Assembly (NCBI RefSeq): GCF_027694345.1
Contig: NZ_JAQEVU010000006.1
Location: 124,001-188,000 of the forward strand
Direction of reading: 5' to 3'
From: Varibaculum timonense_A
GTDB taxonomy: Bacteria > Actinomycetota > Actinomycetes > Actinomycetales > Actinomycetaceae
Length of the DNA: 64,000 bases
Shown here one piece after another: positions 8,117 to 17,109 of the stretch (positions within the stretch are counted from its first letter, which is position 1; each line of letters begins with the position of its first letter). The position numbers were made by a program, and so were the translations under genes. The notes beneath the pieces are model-generated. The model was not told the DNA's origin. It saw only the letters and a list, made by a program, of their open reading frames with translations, and made no database searches.

Positions 8117-10008
8117 AAGACGTAGAAATGAACGAGTGGAGCCGGCGAGTCGAGTCGGCGCGGCGCGGCCTAGAACCAGTCGCAGAAAAAATGTCACCAG
8201 TACGCCCAAGCGGAGGCCACGGCGGGAACGTCTATGAGAAAGCCAAGAAAGGACAGTTCTCCCAATCGGTGCGCGGTCTTGCCCAGTTTTTAGGGCGCTA
8301 CCGGGTAGCTATCCTATTCGCGCTAGTTTTGGCAATCGCCGGATCGCTTTTGACTACGGTCACGCCGATGTTCCTCGGGTTAATCACCGACGAGATTACC
8401 GCCGGATTGCGTAGCAGTATCGATATGGACAAAATCTTTACGCTGGCGCGGATGGCTACCCTCGTTCTTACCTTCGGGTTCTGTTTTAACGTGGGGCAAT
8501 CGCTGATTATGGTCAAAGTTACCCAACGCACTGGGCAGCGGATGCGCTCCGCGATTGACCGAAAAATCGACCGTCTCCCGCTGTCTTTCTTCGACAAAAC
8601 CAGTCACGGCGACACTATGAGCCGGGTAACCAACGATATCGACACCCTGGTGCAAACCCTGCATTCGGCAATCACCACTATCATTACCGGAGTAGTCACC
8701 CTGGTGGGGGCAGCAGGTATGATGCTCTACACCGAGTGGCGGATGGCGCTCGCCGGTATGGGGGTAACGCTTTTGGGGTTCGTCCTCAACGCGGTGATTA
8801 TGGTGTTTTCCCAGCGGTTTTTTATTCGCCGGCAGTCCTACCTGGGGAGCCTAAACGGGCACATCGAAGAATCTCTATCCGGGCAGGGGATTATCAATAT
8901 CTATAATGCGGGGTCCGCCACCAGTGCCGAGTTTAACCGCCGTAACCAGCGACTATTTAATGCGACTTGGCGCGCAGATTTCCTCTCCCAGTTAATGATG
9001 CCGATTATGGGATTTGTGGGAAACCTCGGTTACGTGGTGGTATGCGTACTGGGCGCAGTCTTGGTGGTGAAAGGCTATGTAACTATCGGAGTAATCGCCG
9101 CATTCATGCTCTATATCCGGATTTTCACCCAGCCGCTATCGAACCTAGCTTCTGCCACGGCCTCCTTCCAGTCAGCAGCCGCTGCCGGAGGGCGCGTTTT
9201 TGAAATCCTGGAAGAGGACGAGCTACCGGACGAATCCGAAAAACCGGCGCTGACAGGCCAAGTAACCCGGGGTGAGGTCGAGTTCCGAGATATCCGCTTC
9301 TCCTATGAAGCGGGCAAAGAAATCATTCACGGATTTTCGGCGCTGGTGCAGCCGGGACAAAACGTCGCGATAGTAGGGCCGACTGGAGCCGGCAAAACCA
9401 CCCTGGTAAACCTGTTAATGCGCTTTTATGAACTGGACAGTGGGGAAATCCTCTTGGACGGAACCCCGCTTTCTGCAATGCGGCGCGAGGATGTGGATTC
9501 ACAGTTCGCGATGGTGCTGCAAGACAGCTGGATGTTCCAAGGAACCTTGCGGGAGAACCTGGTTTATTCTCAGCAGGACGTATCCGAGGAACGCCTGGAG
9601 CAGGTGATTAGTACAGTAGGGCTCAGTGACTTGGTGGCGCAGCTTCCTCACGGCCTCGATACCGAAATCCGTGAAGATTCCGCCCTCTCAAGCGGACAAC
9701 GCCAGCTGGTGACTATTGCTCGTGCCATGCTTGCTAATAAGCCCTTGCTGATTCTCGATGAGGCTACGTCCTCGGTCGATACCCGCACGGAGCAGCTGAT
9801 TCAGCGAGCAGTGGCCAAAGCTACTGCGGGGCGCACCTCGTTCGTGATTGCCCATCGCCTGTCTACTATCCGTGACAGTGACGTGATATTCGTGATGGAG
9901 CAGGGCGATATTGTCGAGTTCGGTACCCATGAACAGTTACTAGCCGCCAAAGGCGCGTACGCCCGCCTCTACAACGCGCAGTTCACCAAAGGTGACATTG
10001 ATGCCTAA
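8113..10008 (+). CDS. Heterodimeric ABC exporter subunit with catalytic ATPase site
   Basis: 631 residues. A hydrophilic N-terminal tail of about 55 residues precedes six membrane helices; the ATPase domain runs from about 389. Walker A GPTGAGKTT (about 422), Walker B LLILDEATSSVD with the catalytic Glu, and switch His in VIAHRLSTI are all intact. Its signature is LSSGQRQL rather than LSGGQ; in heterodimers this altered signature faces the degenerate site of the partner, so the two subunits fit together. The start overlaps the partner's stop by 4 bases. Confidence 0.94.
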   Translation: MKDVEMNEWSRRVESARRGLEPVAEKMSPVRPSGGHGGNVYEKAKKGQFSQSVRGLAQFLGRYRVAILFALVLAIAGSLLTTVTPMFLGLITDEITAGLRSSIDMDKIFTLARMATLVLTFGFCFNVGQSLIMVKVTQRTGQRMRSAIDRKIDRLPLSFFDKTSHGDTMSRVTNDIDTLVQTLHSAITTIITGVVTLVGAAGMMLYTEWRMALAGMGVTLLGFVLNAVIMVFSQRFFIRRQSYLGSLNGHIEESLSGQGIINIYNAGSATSAEFNRRNQRLFNATWRADFLSQLMMPIMGFVGNLGYVVVCVLGAVLVVKGYVTIGVIAAFMLYIRIFTQPLSNLASATASFQSAAAAGGRVFEILEEDELPDESEKPALTGQVTRGEVEFRDIRFSYEAGKEIIHGFSALVQPGQNVAIVGPTGAGKTTLVNLLMRFYELDSGEILLDGTPLSAMRREDVDSQFAMVLQDSWMFQGTLRENLVYSQQDVSEERLEQVISTVGLSDLVAQLPHGLDTEIREDSALSSGQRQLVTIARAMLANKPLLILDEATSSVDTRTEQLIQRAVAKATAGRTSFVIAHRLSTIRDSDVIFVMEQGDIVEFGTHEQLLAAKGAYARLYNAQFTKGDIDA

Positions 10009-10032
10009 ACGTTCCGTTCTAGCGTTTAGGGG

Positions 10033-10187
10033 CTGGCTCGGCAAAAGCACTCCGGGGACCCCGTGACCTGCTTTGTAAAAGTTCAGAAAGAGGGCTTTAA
10101 ACTATCCACCAAAAGGGTAACGTATCCGATTCTTTAAGTAATGTTTAGTAGCGTGTCCCTCTCGTATCTTTTGCCGGTCGCGCCCCT
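10033..10187 (+). repeat. Long intergenic repeat, copy 1 (partner at 51987-52133)
   Basis: Shares with the partner copy CTGGCTCGG(C/T)AAAAGCACTC(C/T)GGGGACCCCGTGACC at its start and TCCCTCTCGTATCTTTT(G/A)CCGG(T/C)CGCG at its end; the middle has diverged. Same orientation in both places. Each copy starts a few bases to a few hundred bases after a gene 3' end. Confidence 0.8.
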
Positions 10188-10228
10188 TTCTCCCCGTCTA
10201 GCCTGCTCGGATAAAACCTAACTCCCGC
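10171..10228 (+). repeat. GC-rich module, copy 1 of a direct repeat
   Basis: TTGCCGG(T/C)CGCGCCCCT and GCCTGCTCGGATAAAACCTAA are shared with 10462-10519. The GCTCGGATAAAA core recurs at about 10270 and, complemented, at the edge of the palindromic element near 10611. Confidence 0.8.
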
Positions 10229-10461
10229 GCCCCTTCTGGTCCGACGCTGGGAAACCTAGTTCCTGCCCCTGCTCGGATAAAATCCCCCTGCATTCCTCGC
10301 CTTTGTTCATGTCTTTGTGTTGCCGCGCGTTGGAAGTTGCGGGTTAGAGGAAGTAAAAGTACCTGTATGTTCGGTTCCTTACAGATGTAAAGAATGGAAT
10401 TTGTTGTGGTGGATTAAAAAGGTATGTTTCTGATGTTGGGGTGGCGGTTAAGACCGTGGCT

Positions 10462-10519
10462 TTGCCGGCCGCGCCCCTATTTCGCCCGCCTAGCCTGCTC
10501 GGATAAAACCTAATCCCGT
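10462..10519 (+). repeat. GC-rich module, copy 2 of a direct repeat
   Basis: Second copy of the module at 10171-10228, with a handful of substitutions. The last 21 bases (10493-10513) are identical to 10201-10221. Confidence 0.8.
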
Positions 10520-10597
10520 GCCTCTTTCTTCCCCATTGATGTCTATGTTTGGTATTTCTACTGGTGAGTGACCTTGATTTTCCTGTTGCTTTTACGT

Positions 10598-10703
10598 GCG
10601 GAGGGGAGATTTTATCCGAGTGGGTGCGGTGGGCATAAGAATTCGGAAAACGCCGCTACGTTTTCCGAATTTCTTGGGCAGGAGGAAAAATCTACCCTCT
10701 GCG
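10598..10703 (-). repeat. Nested-palindrome element, copy A (inverted)
   Basis: Central palindrome AATTCGGAAAACG (10640-10652) / CGTTTTCCGAATT (10659-10671). Flanks GTGCGGTGGGCATAAG and CTTGGGCAGGAGG match, complemented, the flanks of copies B (52156-52259) and C (52612-52714). The outer ends (GAGGGGAGATTTT and AAAAATCTACCCTC) form an imperfect terminal inverted repeat. No protein is encoded. Confidence 0.8.
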
Positions 10704-10919
10704 CCTACATAGATGAAGCTGCCTCTGGAATCTTCATCTTTGTCTGCGCTTGGCATAGTTGCGCGTTCAAGGGCCGGTCTGCAATCACCTAATTTCGCCA
10801 ATTCCACCAGTCAAATCGCGCCAATTCCATCAGTATGGAATATAGATACTGGTAGTAAAGATTTGTGAGTCTAGCATTTCTAAGCTAAAAATCGCGCTAG
10901 CTAGGGGGCGTTCTCGACT

Positions 10920-11774
10920 CTACAGCACTTTGGAGAAGAAGTCTTGGGTTCGGGGGTTCTGGGGATGGTTGATTACCTGTTCAGGGGTGCCCTGTTCCAA
11001 GATTTTACCTTCGTCCATGAACACCACGTGGTCGGCGACTTCCCGGGCAAAACCAATCTCGTGGGTAACCACAATCATGGTCATGCCTCCGCGTGCTAAA
11101 TCCTGCATGACCGACAAGACTTCCCCCACTAGCTCGGGGTCGAGGGCGGAAGTGGGTTCGTCAAACAGCATCAGCTCTGGCTCCATGGCGAGGGCGCGGG
11201 CAATCGCTACTCGCTGCTGCTGCCCACCCGAAAGCTGCGCCGGGTAATGGTCGGCACGGTCAGAGAGCCCTACTCGTTCCAGCAGTTCCAAGGCTTGCGA
11301 TTTTGCTTTTTGTTTCGATAGCCCTTTAACCTGCATCGGGGCTTCCATCACGTTCTCAAGTGCGGTCTTGTGGGGGAAAAGGTTGAAACGCTGAAAAACC
11401 ATCCCTACTTTTGCGCGTTGTCTAGCAATTTCTTTGTCGGGTAGCTTACGTAGTAGTTTCCCCTGAGAAGTAATTGATCCCCGTTTACGATCTAAAAGAG
11501 CGCGTATGGGGTTGGAGGACGGGTTTTCTTCAACCATTCCCAATAGTTCACCATTTAGGTAGATACGTCCTCCAGATACCTGCTCTAATTCGTTAATGCA
11601 GCGTAGTAAGGTAGATTTTCCTGACCCGGAAGGTCCTAGCAGAACGCAGACTTCTCCTCGTTTAACCTCTAAATCTACGCCCTTAAGCACATGTAAATCG
11701 TCGAAAAACTTATGGGCTGCCTGAACCTTAACCATTAGGTCGCGGGATTCATCTGTTTTGTTCATATTGCTCAT
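10920..11774 (-). CDS. Polar amino acid ABC importer, ATP-binding protein
   Basis: 284 residues, GlnQ/GlnP-class ATPase: Walker A GPSGSGKST, signature LSGGQQQRVAIARAL, Walker B LMLFDEPTSALDPE, switch His in VVTHEIGFAREVAD. It has an insert of about 30 residues after the first strands (ENPSSNPIRALLDRKRGSIT) compared with the usual 240-250-residue members. The start overlaps the permease stop (ATGA). It is the last gene of a three-gene importer operon. Confidence 0.95.
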   Translation of the reverse strand: MSNMNKTDESRDLMVKVQAAHKFFDDLHVLKGVDLEVKRGEVCVLLGPSGSGKSTLLRCINELEQVSGGRIYLNGELLGMVEENPSSNPIRALLDRKRGSITSQGKLLRKLPDKEIARQRAKVGMVFQRFNLFPHKTALENVMEAPMQVKGLSKQKAKSQALELLERVGLSDRADHYPAQLSGGQQQRVAIARALAMEPELMLFDEPTSALDPELVGEVLSVMQDLARGGMTMIVVTHEIGFAREVADHVVFMDEGKILEQGTPEQVINHPQNPRTQDFFSKVL

Positions 11775-12733
11775 GGTGTGTACTCGATAAATGGGTCGTC
11801 TTTTGTAGTTCCGGCGGCATTAACCGCGCGTTGTTTAGCCGAGCCAAACAGTTTCTTGCCGGCTTTATCTCCGGTACGGTTATCAAAGCCGCGCCCGTAG
11901 TAGCGTTCAATATAGCTTTGCCCCACCATCAAGATGGAAGTAATAGTTAAATACCAGATAGCTGCCACAATCAGCAGTGGTATAGGCAGGAAATTTCGAT
12001 TTCCAATCGTCGAGGCAGCGTAGGTGAGCTCTAAGGTGAAGGGTACTGCGAGTACGAGTGAAGTGGTTTTCAGCATGGAAATAGTTTCGTTGCCGGTTGG
12101 GGGTACGATTACTCGCATTGCTTGCGGCAAAATAATTCGGCGCATGATTTGTCCTCTCCGCATCCCCAAAGCGCTGGCAGCTTCCGCCTGTCCGGGGTCA
12201 ATCGAGTTCAGACCGGAACGAACAATCTCAGACAGGTATGCGCCCTCGTTAAGTCCTAAGCCCAATACCGCTGCTACCCCCGCATTTAGGATGGTGGCGG
12301 TGTCGAACTGGAAAAACTCTGGTCCAAAGGGGATGCCGAGGGAGAGTTTGTTGTAGAGAGTGGGGATTAGTCCCCAAAAGATTAGCTGAGTGTAAATCGG
12401 CGTTCCCCGGAAAAACCAAATATAGAACCAGGCAACCGCTTTCATAATCGGGTTGGTGGATTTACGCATAATCGCCATGGTTACGGCGAGGGTTACCCCG
12501 ATTAGCATGGCTAGTACCGTTAGTAGCAGGGTATATAGGACACCGCGAACAACTGATGGGTGGAAAAGGTATTTAGCCACCATGTCCCAGCGATAGTTTT
12601 CATTAGAGATAAGACCGTGGATAATCATAGCGGCCACTATCGCTACGATGATGGCGGAGAGCGCCCGCCCCAGTGAGAATACTGGGCGCGGGCAGCTGAG
12701 CTCCACTTGGTCTTTGTATTTTTGACCGTTCAC
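11771..12733 (-). CDS. Polar amino acid ABC importer, permease
   Basis: 320 residues with the HisMQ/GlnP fold: an N-terminal helix (about 24-45), then the permease core with the EAA loop (EAASALGMRRGQIMRRIILPQA, near residue 189) that contacts the ATPase. The 45-residue hydrophilic C-terminus is longer than usual. It lies 16 bp after the binding-protein gene and overlaps the ATPase gene by 4 bases. It forms the membrane channel of the importer. Confidence 0.95.
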   Translation of the reverse strand: MNGQKYKDQVELSCPRPVFSLGRALSAIIVAIVAAMIIHGLISNENYRWDMVAKYLFHPSVVRGVLYTLLLTVLAMLIGVTLAVTMAIMRKSTNPIMKAVAWFYIWFFRGTPIYTQLIFWGLIPTLYNKLSLGIPFGPEFFQFDTATILNAGVAAVLGLGLNEGAYLSEIVRSGLNSIDPGQAEAASALGMRRGQIMRRIILPQAMRVIVPPTGNETISMLKTTSLVLAVPFTLELTYAASTIGNRNFLPIPLLIVAAIWYLTITSILMVGQSYIERYYGRGFDNRTGDKAGKKLFGSAKQRAVNAAGTTKDDPFIEYTP

Positions 12734-12749
12734 GTTTACAACCTTAACG

Positions 12750-13667
12750 CTAGTCCACGGCGGGGTTTAGTTCGGCTTTATCTTTGAGAGCGTCTTGAGC
12801 TCCATATAGAGTGAAGATTTTTTTGAGCGTGCCATCGTCCATGAGTTTTTGGATTGCTGCCTGGACGGCTTTGGCTAACTGCTCGTTATTCTTGGCGACT
12901 ACTACCCCGTGTAGGGCGGTGTCGAAAGGCTCTCCAACTTGTTCGATTTGTCCGCCGGTCATTTTAGCTGCGTAGCCAACTACGGGGGAGTCGGCCAAGG
13001 TGGCGTCATATTGTTTGCCTACTACCTTCTGGGTGACCTCGGTCTGTAGTTTGTGAGGTTTAATGGTGATGGCTTTTTTGCCCTCGTCGGTACACTTTTT
13101 AGAGAGGGCTTCAATGGCTTCATGCTGAGCACTCCCAGTTTGTACCCCGATGGTTTTGCCGCAGGGGTCTTTGGGGTCGAATTTTTGGGGATTACCTTTG
13201 GACACGCCGTATGAGAAGCCAACTTCCGCGTAGGAAATCATGTTTGCCTGGGCTTCGCGTTCTTTCGAGACGGTGAAAGCAGAAACGCCGATATCGAATT
13301 TGCTTCCGATTTGAGGTAGGAGGGAATCAAACTCGGCGTGGGTGGTGGTCCCCTCTTTCAGCCCCATCACTTTCGCTATTGCTTTAACCATATCCACGTC
13401 GTATCCGGTCGGGGTTTGACCGTCTTCTTTTTTGAATTCGGCGGGTGCGTAATCGGTGGAGGCTCCATTCTTGAGGACGCCGGCATCTTTAATGTTTTGG
13501 GGTACTAATTTTTGGATTTCCGGGTCTGCTTTGATGCTGGAAACGTCGAAGCCTTTTTCGCCGGGGTCTGTGTTTTGCCCGGCGGTATCGTCGCTCCCGG
13601 AGGTACAGGCTGCTAAACCAAAGGAGGCGAGTGAAATGGCGGCGAGAGCTGCTAGTTTACGTTTCAT
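12750..13667 (-). CDS. Polar amino acid ABC importer, substrate-binding lipoprotein
   Basis: 305 residues. The signal peptide MKRKLAALAAISLASFGLAAC ends in a lipobox with Cys at residue 21, so the mature protein is lipid-anchored outside the membrane. The body is a family 3 solute-binding protein (GYDVDMVKAIAKVMG, FDIGVSAFTVSKER, GKTIGVQTGSAQ). First gene of the operon, 16 bp before the permease. The exact amino acid cannot be inferred. Confidence 0.95.
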   Translation of the reverse strand: MKRKLAALAAISLASFGLAACTSGSDDTAGQNTDPGEKGFDVSSIKADPEIQKLVPQNIKDAGVLKNGASTDYAPAEFKKEDGQTPTGYDVDMVKAIAKVMGLKEGTTTHAEFDSLLPQIGSKFDIGVSAFTVSKEREAQANMISYAEVGFSYGVSKGNPQKFDPKDPCGKTIGVQTGSAQHEAIEALSKKCTDEGKKAITIKPHKLQTEVTQKVVGKQYDATLADSPVVGYAAKMTGGQIEQVGEPFDTALHGVVVAKNNEQLAKAVQAAIQKLMDDGTLKKIFTLYGAQDALKDKAELNPAVD

Positions 13668-13834
13668 GATATCTCCAATCTCTAACGTCTTTAGAAAGTA
13701 TGCAATACTCTGAATAATTATGCAAACATTTTCGGGTTATCTGTGGTGGGTATCTCTTTGAGGGCGAGTATTGAGATTTTTAGGGAGAGGGCGGCAGGTG
13801 CGCCCCGGCAGGAAAAGCCCGCTATGCTAGGGAC

Positions 13835-16096
13835 GTGAATGAACACTGCTCCCGCAGGTCGTGGCGGGTCGTCTTCCTGGTAATTCTGTCCTTAGCGATG
13901 ACATTACTGTCCCCGCTGGGTGCACAGGCAAGTGAAAATCCGCGCGTCCTCGTCCTCATAACCTCCGGTCTTTCCTGGTCAGACGTGAACCCGCAAGAAA
14001 AAGTGGGGAAGCAGTTCCTGGATGCGCTAGGCTCTGCCCGTGTCGCTAACTTGATTCGCCATAATGCAGCTAAAACCACCTGTCCTCTCGATGGATACCT
14101 CACTTTGTCTACCGGGATGCGTTTAACTGCTACCGAAGGGCGAACCAGCGGGCATTGCCCTGATATCCCTGAGCTGAGTGCTGGCACATTTTCGAGTACG
14201 CAAATAAAAGAATGGGCGAAAGATGCCCGGCAGCAAAATGACCGTGCCGCTCCTGGAACTCTAGGAGAAAAGTTAGCTGAAAATGGTAAACAGGTTTATG
14301 CGATTGGCCGAGGAGCTGCAATTGCTGCCATGGATACTTCTGGAAAAGTTGCTAACTATAGCCCAAGAGCTGATTTTTCTAACTTTGCTTCGCAAATTAA
14401 AACTGTCATGGAAAAATCGGAAGTGACCATTGTTGATGTGGGGCAGGTTTCTTCTAGTAGAGACATTAAAGTTTCTCCTACCTCCTTAAATGCCACTCCT
14501 GCTGATGGTCTGCCAGGGGCGGATAGGGTGGAAAAAGCCCAAAGTAGTCAGGTGCTAGCGGCTTTGACCGCTGCTTTACGGGCAGCAAAAGAATCAGATT
14601 TAGTTTTCGGGCTAGATGTTGCCGATCATTCTGCTCACCCCCACCTGGGAATGGCGTTCGTACGCAATCCAAAGGACAAACCTGGGATTATTCGCTCGTC
14701 CTCTACCCGACAACTGGGATTAACGTCCACTGTGGACTTTACTCAACAGATTTTGGTTGCCAATGGGGTTAATGATGCGGATTACTTAATAGGGGGAAAT
14801 TTCAGTATCGGGCGCGATTATGGGATGAGTGGCAATCTTGACTGGCTTCGTAATCAGTCGTTGCGCGCTGACCAGGCAACTATCCTGCAAGCTCGTTTCA
14901 TCGTCCTAATCGGGGTAGCTTTGCTGCTTTCCATAGCTTTGCTAATAGTATTGCAGCGCAGATTGTCCCGCTCTATTCCCCGGAAAAGGCAGCTTGTGGG
15001 GGTGTGCCTGTGGCTAAGTGCCAGTCTGCTCGGGCCTGCTAGCGCATTAGCGGCCAATATCCCGGCAAAACTATTAGGGGCGACCGGCGGTAACTTTAGT
15101 TCCAATGCGTTGAAAATGTCGGTTCCGCTGCTTAGTTTGCAGTTTTTCTGGATAGTAATCATGATTGCTCTTATCCTCGCTGCTCTTTGTCTAGCGCTAG
15201 GAAGTCTGATTTCCAAGAAAATCCAGTTCCTGCGCTACTCGGCACCGGTGATAGTAGCTGCCTGTTTTATCATCGTTTGGATTTTGGTGAGCCTCTTAAC
15301 TGGATCGCCAGACCAGATTTCTACTATGTTTTCCTCGCCGGCAACTTCAGCTACCCGTTTCTATGGGCTTAATAACAACAAATACTCCTTCTTGTTCTCA
15401 GCCGTTCTGGCTCTAGAGTGTTTAATCCTCTCTCCCTTAGTAAAGCGCTTTCCTGCGCGCATTAAACGGTATTTTGTTATGGGATTCTCGTTGCTGGCGC
15501 TGGCGGTAATAATAGATGGTTTCCCCTGGTTGGGAGCCGATGTAGGTGGTCCGTTAGCCTTGATAGTGGGAGTTGGGGTCACGCTAAACCTGGTTCTAGG
15601 TAAACGGGTGACAATCTTGAAAATACTTTCCCTAATGGGAGTAGCCCTATTGTCCTCAACTCTATTCGTCCTAGTTGATAATCTAGCTAATCCGAGGGCG
15701 CGCACCCACTTTGGACGTTTTATTTCCGAGGTCGCAAACGGGGGAGGGGCAATAGTGGTTAGGCGTAAAGCTGAAGCAATGATTAACACTTTCGGTGGGC
15801 CGGTAGTGTTTACCATCTTGATGACGCTGGCAATAGGGGTAATTGCGTTAGGGGTTATGGCGCATAAACGCGGAAAATCTCGGGGGAAATCTTCGGTTTT
15901 TTCCCGGATCGCTTCCAGCTTTACCCCGCTGCGTACTATTCCCGGTGCGTGTCGTTTTGGGCAGGGAGTGTTACTAACTGCGACACTTGCCGCCCTTACC
16001 AATGATTCTGGAGCGTTAATCCTGGTGTGCGCGGGATTATTTACGATTCCAGCACTGAATGCACTGCTGCTACTAAATAGGGGCAATAAAAAATAG
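13835..16096 (+). CDS. Large membrane protein with extracellular phosphatase-like N-terminal half
   Basis: 753 residues. A signal peptide (about 10-33, ending AQASE) leads into a 320-residue extracellular part that opens with a VLVLITSGLSWSDV strand and resembles the alkaline phosphatase/phosphodiesterase fold, though a full metal site is not obvious. Eight or more membrane helices follow from about residue 350. Conserved-looking motifs within the membrane half are RFYGLNNN, GADVGGP and NDSG. The start is GTG. It is divergent from the amino acid importer operon. The role is unknown; cell envelope is inferred from topology. Confidence 0.75.
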   Translation: MNEHCSRRSWRVVFLVILSLAMTLLSPLGAQASENPRVLVLITSGLSWSDVNPQEKVGKQFLDALGSARVANLIRHNAAKTTCPLDGYLTLSTGMRLTATEGRTSGHCPDIPELSAGTFSSTQIKEWAKDARQQNDRAAPGTLGEKLAENGKQVYAIGRGAAIAAMDTSGKVANYSPRADFSNFASQIKTVMEKSEVTIVDVGQVSSSRDIKVSPTSLNATPADGLPGADRVEKAQSSQVLAALTAALRAAKESDLVFGLDVADHSAHPHLGMAFVRNPKDKPGIIRSSSTRQLGLTSTVDFTQQILVANGVNDADYLIGGNFSIGRDYGMSGNLDWLRNQSLRADQATILQARFIVLIGVALLLSIALLIVLQRRLSRSIPRKRQLVGVCLWLSASLLGPASALAANIPAKLLGATGGNFSSNALKMSVPLLSLQFFWIVIMIALILAALCLALGSLISKKIQFLRYSAPVIVAACFIIVWILVSLLTGSPDQISTMFSSPATSATRFYGLNNNKYSFLFSAVLALECLILSPLVKRFPARIKRYFVMGFSLLALAVIIDGFPWLGADVGGPLALIVGVGVTLNLVLGKRVTILKILSLMGVALLSSTLFVLVDNLANPRARTHFGRFISEVANGGGAIVVRRKAEAMINTFGGPVVFTILMTLAIGVIALGVMAHKRGKSRGKSSVFSRIASSFTPLRTIPGACRFGQGVLLTATLAALTNDSGALILVCAGLFTIPALNALLLLNRGNKK

Positions 16097-16229
16097 GGGG
16101 AAATAGGGGCTTTAATGCCAGGAAAACCATAAAATTTTAGCGAATTTCGGTGAAGTGGGTAACTTTCCTGGTTCGGGTTTTGTATGCCTAAGGTGGTTTG
16201 ATAGTCTTTTGTGGTGCCTGAGTGCACAG

Positions 16230-16312
16230 GGCGGGTTACCCAAGCGGCCAAAGGGATCTGACTGTAAATCAGCCGGCGTAGCCTTCGGGGGTTCGAATCC
16301 CTCACCCGCCAC
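16230..16312 (+). tRNA. tRNA-Tyr (GTA)
   Basis: Class II cloverleaf with a long variable arm. Acceptor GGCGGGT (16230-16236) pairs with ACCCGCC (16304-16310); anticodon GTA at 16264-16266; T-loop GTTCGAATC. The CCA end is not encoded. Confidence 0.95.
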
Positions 16313-16398
16313 GTTGCCAGGTTTTACAACCTGGTGGCAAAGTGACAAAATATGTGGGAGCGACTCCGGTCGCGCCAGAGTGCAGATTGTTCACTATT

Positions 16399-16471
16399 GC
16401 CCCGATAGCTCAGTCGGTAGAGCATCTCCATGGTAAGGAGAAGGTCCAGGGTTCAAGTCCCTGTCGGGGCT
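16399..16471 (+). tRNA. tRNA-Thr (GGT)
   Basis: Acceptor GCCCCGA pairs with TCGGGGC; anticodon GGT at 16432-16434 in a TCTCC/GGAGA stem; T-loop GTTCAAGTC. No encoded CCA. Confidence 0.95.
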
Positions 16472-16500
16472 CTAGGGTTTGATTTACCAAGCCCTCAAGC

Positions 16501-16574
16501 GGCGGGGTAGCTCAGTTGGTGAGAGCGCACGACTCATAATCGTGAGGTCGCGGGTTCGAACCCCGCCCTCGCTA
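16501..16574 (+). tRNA. tRNA-Met (CAT), elongator type
   Basis: Acceptor GGCGGGG pairs with CCTCGCT through two G-U pairs, including the first pair; anticodon CAT at 16535-16537. D-arm GCTCAGTTGGTGAGAGC and T-arm GCGGGTTCGAACCCCGC are normal. It lacks the three G-C pairs in the anticodon stem that mark the initiator. Confidence 0.92.
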
Positions 16575-16642
16575 CTTTTCAATTTCGATTGAAACGGAAA
16601 CTGCCGCTAAAGGGGCGGCTCGAGATATAGAGGTAAGTAACA

Positions 16643-16813
16643 ATGGCCAGCAAGTCGTCCGACGTACGTCCTAAGATCACTCTGGCGTGCAGTGAATGTA
16701 AAGAGCGTAACTACATCACCAAGAAGAACCGCCGGAATAATCCGGATCGTCTGGAACTGATGAAGTATTGCCCGCGTTGCCGTAAGTCTACTGCCCATAA
16801 AGAGACTCGTTAG
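16643..16813 (+). CDS. rpmG: 50S ribosomal protein L33
   Basis: 56 residues, full length for L33. It keeps both zinc-ribbon pairs, CSEC (residues 16-19) and CPRC (43-46), so it is the zinc-binding form. The start ATG follows AGAGGTAAGTAACA. It comes 68 bp after tRNA-Met, the usual tRNA-rpmG arrangement in actinobacteria, but without the secE/nusG genes that often follow. Confidence 0.97.
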   Translation: MASKSSDVRPKITLACSECKERNYITKKNRRNNPDRLELMKYCPRCRKSTAHKETR

Positions 16814-17038
16814 TATTCCAGATACTATATTTACGTTCAGCTTCCTATAGCAGTGAAAGCCAGATTTGCTAGCTTTTTACTTAATGCTAGTAACTGGGCT
16901 GCAATAGCAGTTAATCGCTGAACCTAGATTTTTGCTAAAAGATAACAAGGTATCTGTTTATAACTACAGTCAGCAGTGAGCTGATAATAGATATTTACCT
17001 TATTGTCGCTGGCAAAAAAGTTTAACTAAACAATAAAC

Positions 17039-17072
17039 TTTGGGGGGCGCAACTGCCGTTGCGCCCCCCAAA
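17039..17072. terminator. Strong bidirectional terminator
   Basis: TTTGGGGGGCGCAAC (17039-17053) pairs perfectly with GTTGCGCCCCCCAAA (17058-17072) around TGCC. It serves the minus-strand sugar genes and possibly rpmG. The 225 bases between rpmG and this hairpin are AT-rich and show no gene. Confidence 0.9.
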
Positions 17073-17109
17073 ACTATGAAAACGGGATTAACTTCGCCCC
17101 AATCAGGCG

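Larger units (their letters stand above)
10009..10919. other. Repeat-filled non-coding gap
   Basis: No credible gene in about 910 bases between the exporter and the importer operon. It contains a CCTAAACG/CGTTTAGG hairpin (10004-10030) over the exporter stop, a long repeat also found at 51987-52133, two copies of a GC-rich module (10171-10228 and 10462-10519), several isolated GCTCGGATAAAA motifs and one nested-palindrome element (10598-10703). Reading frames here are unlike neighbouring genes in codon use and are not called. Confidence 0.75.

Noticed and set aside
10568..10807. Opposed frames of 71-74 codons over element A
   Set aside because: Produced by the symmetry of the palindrome; not gene-like.
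15361..16305. 314-codon minus-strand frame over the end of the membrane protein and the tRNA-Tyr
   Set aside because: It runs through a tRNA and opposite a clear gene; composition is that of an antisense frame.
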